From Candidatus Gastranaerophilales bacterium (GTDB lineage: Bacteria; Cyanobacteriota; Vampirovibrionia; Gastranaerophilales; Gastranaerophilaceae), in NCBI GenBank assembly GCA_944326495.1, contig CALVEE010000053.1, forward strand, positions 1 to 8,528: DNA of 8,528 nucleotides. The letters run 5' to 3'. The notes under the pieces are model-generated. The model saw only the letters and a list, made by a program, of their open reading frames with translations, did no database searches and had not been told where the DNA came from. Shown here one piece after another: positions 5,652 to 8,528 of this stretch. Both the position numbers and the translations under genes were made by a program. Each line of letters starts with the position of its first letter. Within the stretch, counting starts at the first letter, position 1.

Positions 5652-7322
5652 TTATATATTCTTTTTAACAGCTTTAGAGCGCAAATCCCTGTGAAATGTT
5701 ATTGCGAAGCGGTGAGCTTCATCCCGGATTCGCTGGATTAAATAAAGGGCATTGGAATTCCTCGGAAGAAGAATGGAATTTGATTGACCCGGAAGAAAAA
5801 CTTCTTCCTCTCTTTTAGCGAGAGAAACAAAGTCAATCCCGTCTTTACCCGTCTTTATTCCCATATCCTGCACTATCTGCATGACGCTTGAAAGCTGGCC
5901 TTTTCCGCCGTCTATTATAATTAAATCCGGCTTTTCCCAGTTTTTTTCTCCCAAGCGCGCAAGCCGGCGCGAGAGAACTTCTTTCATTGATAAAAAGTCA
6001 TCAGGCTTGCCTTCTGTTGTTTTGATTTTAAATTTCCGATAAGCCGATTTCTTCGGAAGCCCGTTTTGAAATACTACCATTGAAGCTACAGTATTCGTAC
6101 CCTGGATATGCGATATATCGTAGCATTCAATCCTGTTAGGGAAATTAGTCAGATGAAGTTTTTCTGCTAAGTATGACCCTACTTCATTAAAATCATCTCT
6201 AATCTGCGCCATCTTTTTTAATCTGGCGTTATCGAGAAGGTTTTGGGCATTTTTACGTGCAAGTTCTGCAAGCTCTTTATATTTGCCTCTGCCGTAACTT
6301 ATTGTAATTTTTTTACCGGATAAAACCTTCAGCCAATCCTGATAAAGTTCTTTTTCTCCAACTGCCTCCAAATCCGGTGAAATAATCCTGTCCGGATACT
6401 CAAGTTTAAGGTTCGTGTAATATTCACGGAAAAAAGTCTCAAAATATTCTGTCTTATCTACATTATCAACAAAATAAGAAAAATCTTTTTTATCAATCAG
6501 CCTTCCTTCACGTATCATCATAATTACAACCGCTAAAATGCCATCCTCATAAAGAACAGAAATAATATCCTCATTAAGCTTAGTATTTTCATAAACGACT
6601 TTTTGCCTCTCAAGCGTTTTTTGCAAATCCAGATAACTGTCGCGCATTTTAGCGGCTTTTTCAAACTGTTCAGCTTCGGCATATTTTTGCATCTGTGCTT
6701 GTATTTGCTTTAAAAGTTCAGTTTGTTTACCGCTCAAAAATAATTCCACCTGATGAATAAGTTTCTGATACTCCCCGGGGGTAACTTTACCCTGACAGGG
6801 CGCAAGACATTTGCCTATGTGATAATACAGGCAGGGACGGTTCGAAAATTTTGGAGTTTTACACTGTTTTAACGGAAAAAGCCGCTTTAAAAAATCCAAA
6901 GTGGCATACATTGCACCGACATCCGTATAAGGCCCGTAAAACCTTCCCTTATCCGGATTTAAATTCTTTTTCCTCACAACCTGAATTCGCGGAAAATCTT
7001 CATCAGTTATCAGGAAATAAGGATATTTTTTATCGTCTTTTAGAAGAATATTATATCTGGGCTTGTGCTTTTTGATTAAGTGCGACTCAAGAATTAAAGC
7101 CTCTACTTCGGAATCGGTTATAATATATTCAAGTTTTTCAATCTGTGAAACAAGAACATTCGTTTTTACACTGTCATGCTGCTTATGAAAATAGCTGTAA
7201 ACCCTTCTTTTCAGGTTTTTAGCCTTACCGACGTAAATTATTTCACCCTCTTTATCGTAATAAAGATAGCATCCGGGCTGTGACGGAACAAGTTTAATTG
7301 TTTCTTGCAAAGCTTCGTTCAT
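5652..7322 (-). CDS. uvrC: UvrC excinuclease subunit, C-terminally short
   Basis: UvrC makes the two incisions around UvrB-bound DNA lesions in nucleotide excision repair. I start it at ATG 7322 (protein MNEALQETIKLVPSQPGCYLYY, 556 residues), because an upstream ATG at 7391 would run through the dnaK terminator hairpin. Domains: GIY-YIG nuclease for 3' incision (about 11-90: GCYLYY, IIYVGKAKNLKRR); four cysteines at 154, 164, 172 and 176 spaced as in the UvrC iron-sulfur site; UVR/UvrB-binding motif (about 207-240: EAEQFEKAAKMRD); RNase H-like nuclease for 5' incision with YDISH (Asp402), IIIDGGKGQ (Asp471) and EAHRFA (His537). The chain stops at RSKAVKKNI, where other UvrC proteins continue into a tandem helix-hairpin-helix domain of about 60 residues; that domain is absent. 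No SD precedes the ATG. The gene lies directly downstream of dnaK in the same orientation. Confidence 0.95.
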   Translation of the reverse strand: MNEALQETIKLVPSQPGCYLYYDKEGEIIYVGKAKNLKRRVYSYFHKQHDSVKTNVLVSQIEKLEYIITDSEVEALILESHLIKKHKPRYNILLKDDKKYPYFLITDEDFPRIQVVRKKNLNPDKGRFYGPYTDVGAMYATLDFLKRLFPLKQCKTPKFSNRPCLYYHIGKCLAPCQGKVTPGEYQKLIHQVELFLSGKQTELLKQIQAQMQKYAEAEQFEKAAKMRDSYLDLQKTLERQKVVYENTKLNEDIISVLYEDGILAVVIMMIREGRLIDKKDFSYFVDNVDKTEYFETFFREYYTNLKLEYPDRIISPDLEAVGEKELYQDWLKVLSGKKITISYGRGKYKELAELARKNAQNLLDNARLKKMAQIRDDFNEVGSYLAEKLHLTNFPNRIECYDISHIQGTNTVASMVVFQNGLPKKSAYRKFKIKTTEGKPDDFLSMKEVLSRRLARLGEKNWEKPDLIIIDGGKGQLSSVMQIVQDMGIKTGKDGIDFVSLAKREEEVFLPGQSNSILLPRNSNALYLIQRIRDEAHRFAITFHRDLRSKAVKKNI

Positions 7323-7328
7323 AATAAT

Positions 7329-7334
7329 ATTATA
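7329..7334 (-). promoter_or_regulatory. candidate -10 box for leaderless uvrC transcript
   Basis: The minus strand reads TATAAT here, ending 6 bases before the A of the uvrC ATG (7322). A start at or next to that ATG would give a leaderless mRNA, which fits the missing SD. The only -35-like hexamer, TTGAAA (7355-7360), lies in and beside the loop of the dnaK hairpin at an unusually long 20-bp spacing, so the promoter is uncertain. Confidence 0.35.
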
Positions 7335-7337
7335 CAT

Positions 7338-7372
7338 TAAAACGGGCGGACGATTTTCAATCGTCCGCCCGT
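7338..7372 (-). terminator. intrinsic terminator/hairpin after dnaK
   Basis: A perfect 14-bp stem (7342-7355 with 7359-7372) with a 3-base loop starts 22 bases past the dnaK stop. On the minus strand it is followed by only a short T-run (TTTT, then AATG), so termination may be partial; the fold could also protect the dnaK mRNA 3' end. The GC-rich lower stem (ACGGGCGGACG) is strong. Confidence 0.75.
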
Positions 7373-7394
7373 CATAAATTTTTACCCGCAAAAC

Positions 7395-8528
7395 CTATTC
7401 TTTAGTAAATTCTGCATCAATTACATCATCGTCTTTTTTATCTGATGCTGATTCAGAACCCGCTGAATTTGCTTCGCTTTGAGCATCTCCGCCTTCTTTT
7501 TGAACAGCTTCGTATGCTTTTTGTGAAATTGCAAACATTGTCTGCTGCAGCTCTTCTGATAATTTCTTCAATTCATCAACAGGTTTATTTTCATCCAAAG
7601 CCTTTTGAAGAGCTTCTCTGTGTTCTGTTAATTTCTTAACATCTTCATCAGAAATCTTGCCTTCAAAATCTTTTACAATTCTTTCAGAAGATGCGATTAG
7701 GGAATTAGCATTATTCTTAATTTCTGCTTCTTCTTTCTTTCTCTTATCTTCTGATGCGTTAGCTTCTGCTTCTTTAACCATTTTATCAATATCAGCTTCT
7801 GATAAGTTAGAAGAGTTTGTAATCGTAATCTTTTGTTCTTTATTAGTAGCCTTATCTTTAGCAGAAACATTAACAATACCGTTAGCATCGATATCAAATG
7901 TAACTTCGATTTGCGGAACACCGCGCATAGCAGGGGCAATACCTTCGAGTCTGAACATACCTAATGATTTGTTATCAGAAGCCATCGGTCTTTCACCTTG
8001 AAGCACATTAATATCTACAGCAGTCTGATTGTTTTCAGCTGTTGAGAATACCTGTGATTTGCTTACAGGAATAGTTGTGTTACGAGGTACAAGCGGAGTC
8101 ATAACGCCGCCTAATGTTTCGATACCCAATGTAAGCGGAGTTACATCAAGAAGAACGATATCTTTAACTTCGCCTGCGAGTACACCCGCCTGAACTGCAG
8201 CACCAACAGCTACTACTTCATCAGGGTTAACTGATTGGTTAGGATCTTTGCCTGTATATGCTTTTACTAACTGCTGAACAGCAGGAATACGGGTTGAACC
8301 GCCGACTAGAACAACTTCATTAATATCATTCTTGCTTAAACCTGCATCTGAAAGAGCCTGCTCAACAGGTTTTTTACATCTTTCAAGCAAGTCGTGTGAT
8401 AATTCTTCAAACTTAGCTCTGGTTAATGTAAGCTCCAGATGTTTTGGCCCGTTAGCGTCAGCCGTAATATAAGGCAGGTTAATTGTTGTTTCAAATACTG
8501 ATGATAATTCGCATTTAGCTTTTTCAGC
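7395..8528 (-). CDS. dnaK: DnaK (Hsp70) chaperone, 3' part
   Basis: This is the C-terminal part of the ATP-dependent Hsp70 chaperone DnaK, which binds unfolded segments with DnaJ and GrpE. The open frame runs off the window edge at 8528; the first visible codons read AEKAKCELSS, matching E. coli DnaK from about residue 250, so the TTG at 8390 is an internal Leu and not a start. Seen in order over 377 residues: the end of the nucleotide-binding domain (NLPYITADANGPKH, LVGGSTRIPAVQ, NPDEVVAVGAAVQAG); the interdomain linker VKDIVLLDVTP; the substrate-binding beta-sandwich (TLGIETLGGVMTPLVPRNT, GERPMASDNKSLG, FDIDANGIVNVSAKD); the helical lid (about 235-345); a Ser/Ala/Gly-rich tail; and the EEVD-like end DDDVIDAEFTKE. 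Nothing is unusual in the visible part. It is followed by a hairpin and then uvrC. Confidence 0.98.
   Translation of the reverse strand, partial: AEKAKCELSSVFETTINLPYITADANGPKHLELTLTRAKFEELSHDLLERCKKPVEQALSDAGLSKNDINEVVLVGGSTRIPAVQQLVKAYTGKDPNQSVNPDEVVAVGAAVQAGVLAGEVKDIVLLDVTPLTLGIETLGGVMTPLVPRNTTIPVSKSQVFSTAENNQTAVDINVLQGERPMASDNKSLGMFRLEGIAPAMRGVPQIEVTFDIDANGIVNVSAKDKATNKEQKITITNSSNLSEADIDKMVKEAEANASEDKRKKEEAEIKNNANSLIASSERIVKDFEGKISDEDVKKLTEHREALQKALDENKPVDELKKLSEELQQTMFAISQKAYEAVQKEGGDAQSEANSAGSESASDKKDDDVIDAEFTKE

Noticed and set aside
7329..7360. Long-spacer (20 bp) uvrC promoter as a target of the window's MerR protein
   Set aside because: MerR activators use 19-20-bp spacers, but no matching dyad is in this spacer beyond the terminator stem itself, and the two genes are unrelated in position.
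7323..7391. Longer uvrC start at ATG 7391
   Set aside because: It would translate through the dnaK hairpin and add residues that no UvrC needs before the QETIKLVPSQPGCYL start.
6851..8001. Plus-strand frames opposite uvrC and dnaK
   Set aside because: These are antisense shadows of well-supported genes and lack homology-like motifs or SD sites.

Overview
The window reads as an AT-rich, diderm bacterial chromosome segment. Diderm organisation is supported by an outer-membrane Omp85/TpsB-type barrel with a signal peptide. My best guess is a gut-type non-photosynthetic relative of Cyanobacteria (Gastranaerophilales/Melainabacteria). That rests on codon and composition style and general familiarity with such proteins; there is no marker gene here to prove it. 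I see no tRNA, rRNA, CRISPR array, transposase or phage gene.

Layout. (1) 96-1468, + strand: a MerR-family regulator followed by a GT2-like glycosyltransferase, probably one transcript. (2) 1440-1745, - strand: a small unrecognised charged protein with a TTG start and strong Shine-Dalgarno; its 3' end overlaps the glycosyltransferase. (3) 1746-1993: an AT-rich gap with two overlapping sigma70-like promoters and an operator-like dyad. (4) 1994-3766, + strand: a ShlB/FhaC-type (TpsB) outer-membrane transporter closed by a clear intrinsic terminator. (5) 3799-4866, - strand: a radical SAM/SPASM enzyme with no visible substrate gene. (6) 4867-5287: a gene-poor, hairpin-rich gap holding a possible ~50-nt transcript (TATAAT box to terminator) and a GC-rich inverted-repeat element. 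(7) 5288-5647, + strand: a 119-residue HEXXH protein that looks like a small SprA-related putative metallopeptidase, with a near-consensus promoter and SD. (8) 5652-7322, - strand: uvrC, lacking the usual C-terminal helix-hairpin-helix region and possibly leaderless. (9) 7395-8528, - strand: the 3' part of dnaK, cut by the window edge and followed by a long perfect hairpin.

The genes do not form one obvious pathway. dnaK and uvrC are housekeeping genes in one orientation; the rest are accessory envelope or unknown-function genes, mostly with their own signals. I do not see a clear new multi-gene system. The most interesting points are the shortened UvrC with its start next to the dnaK terminator, the minimal HEXXH protein, the orphan TpsB with its dyad-bearing promoter, and the possible tiny RNA at 4948-5000.
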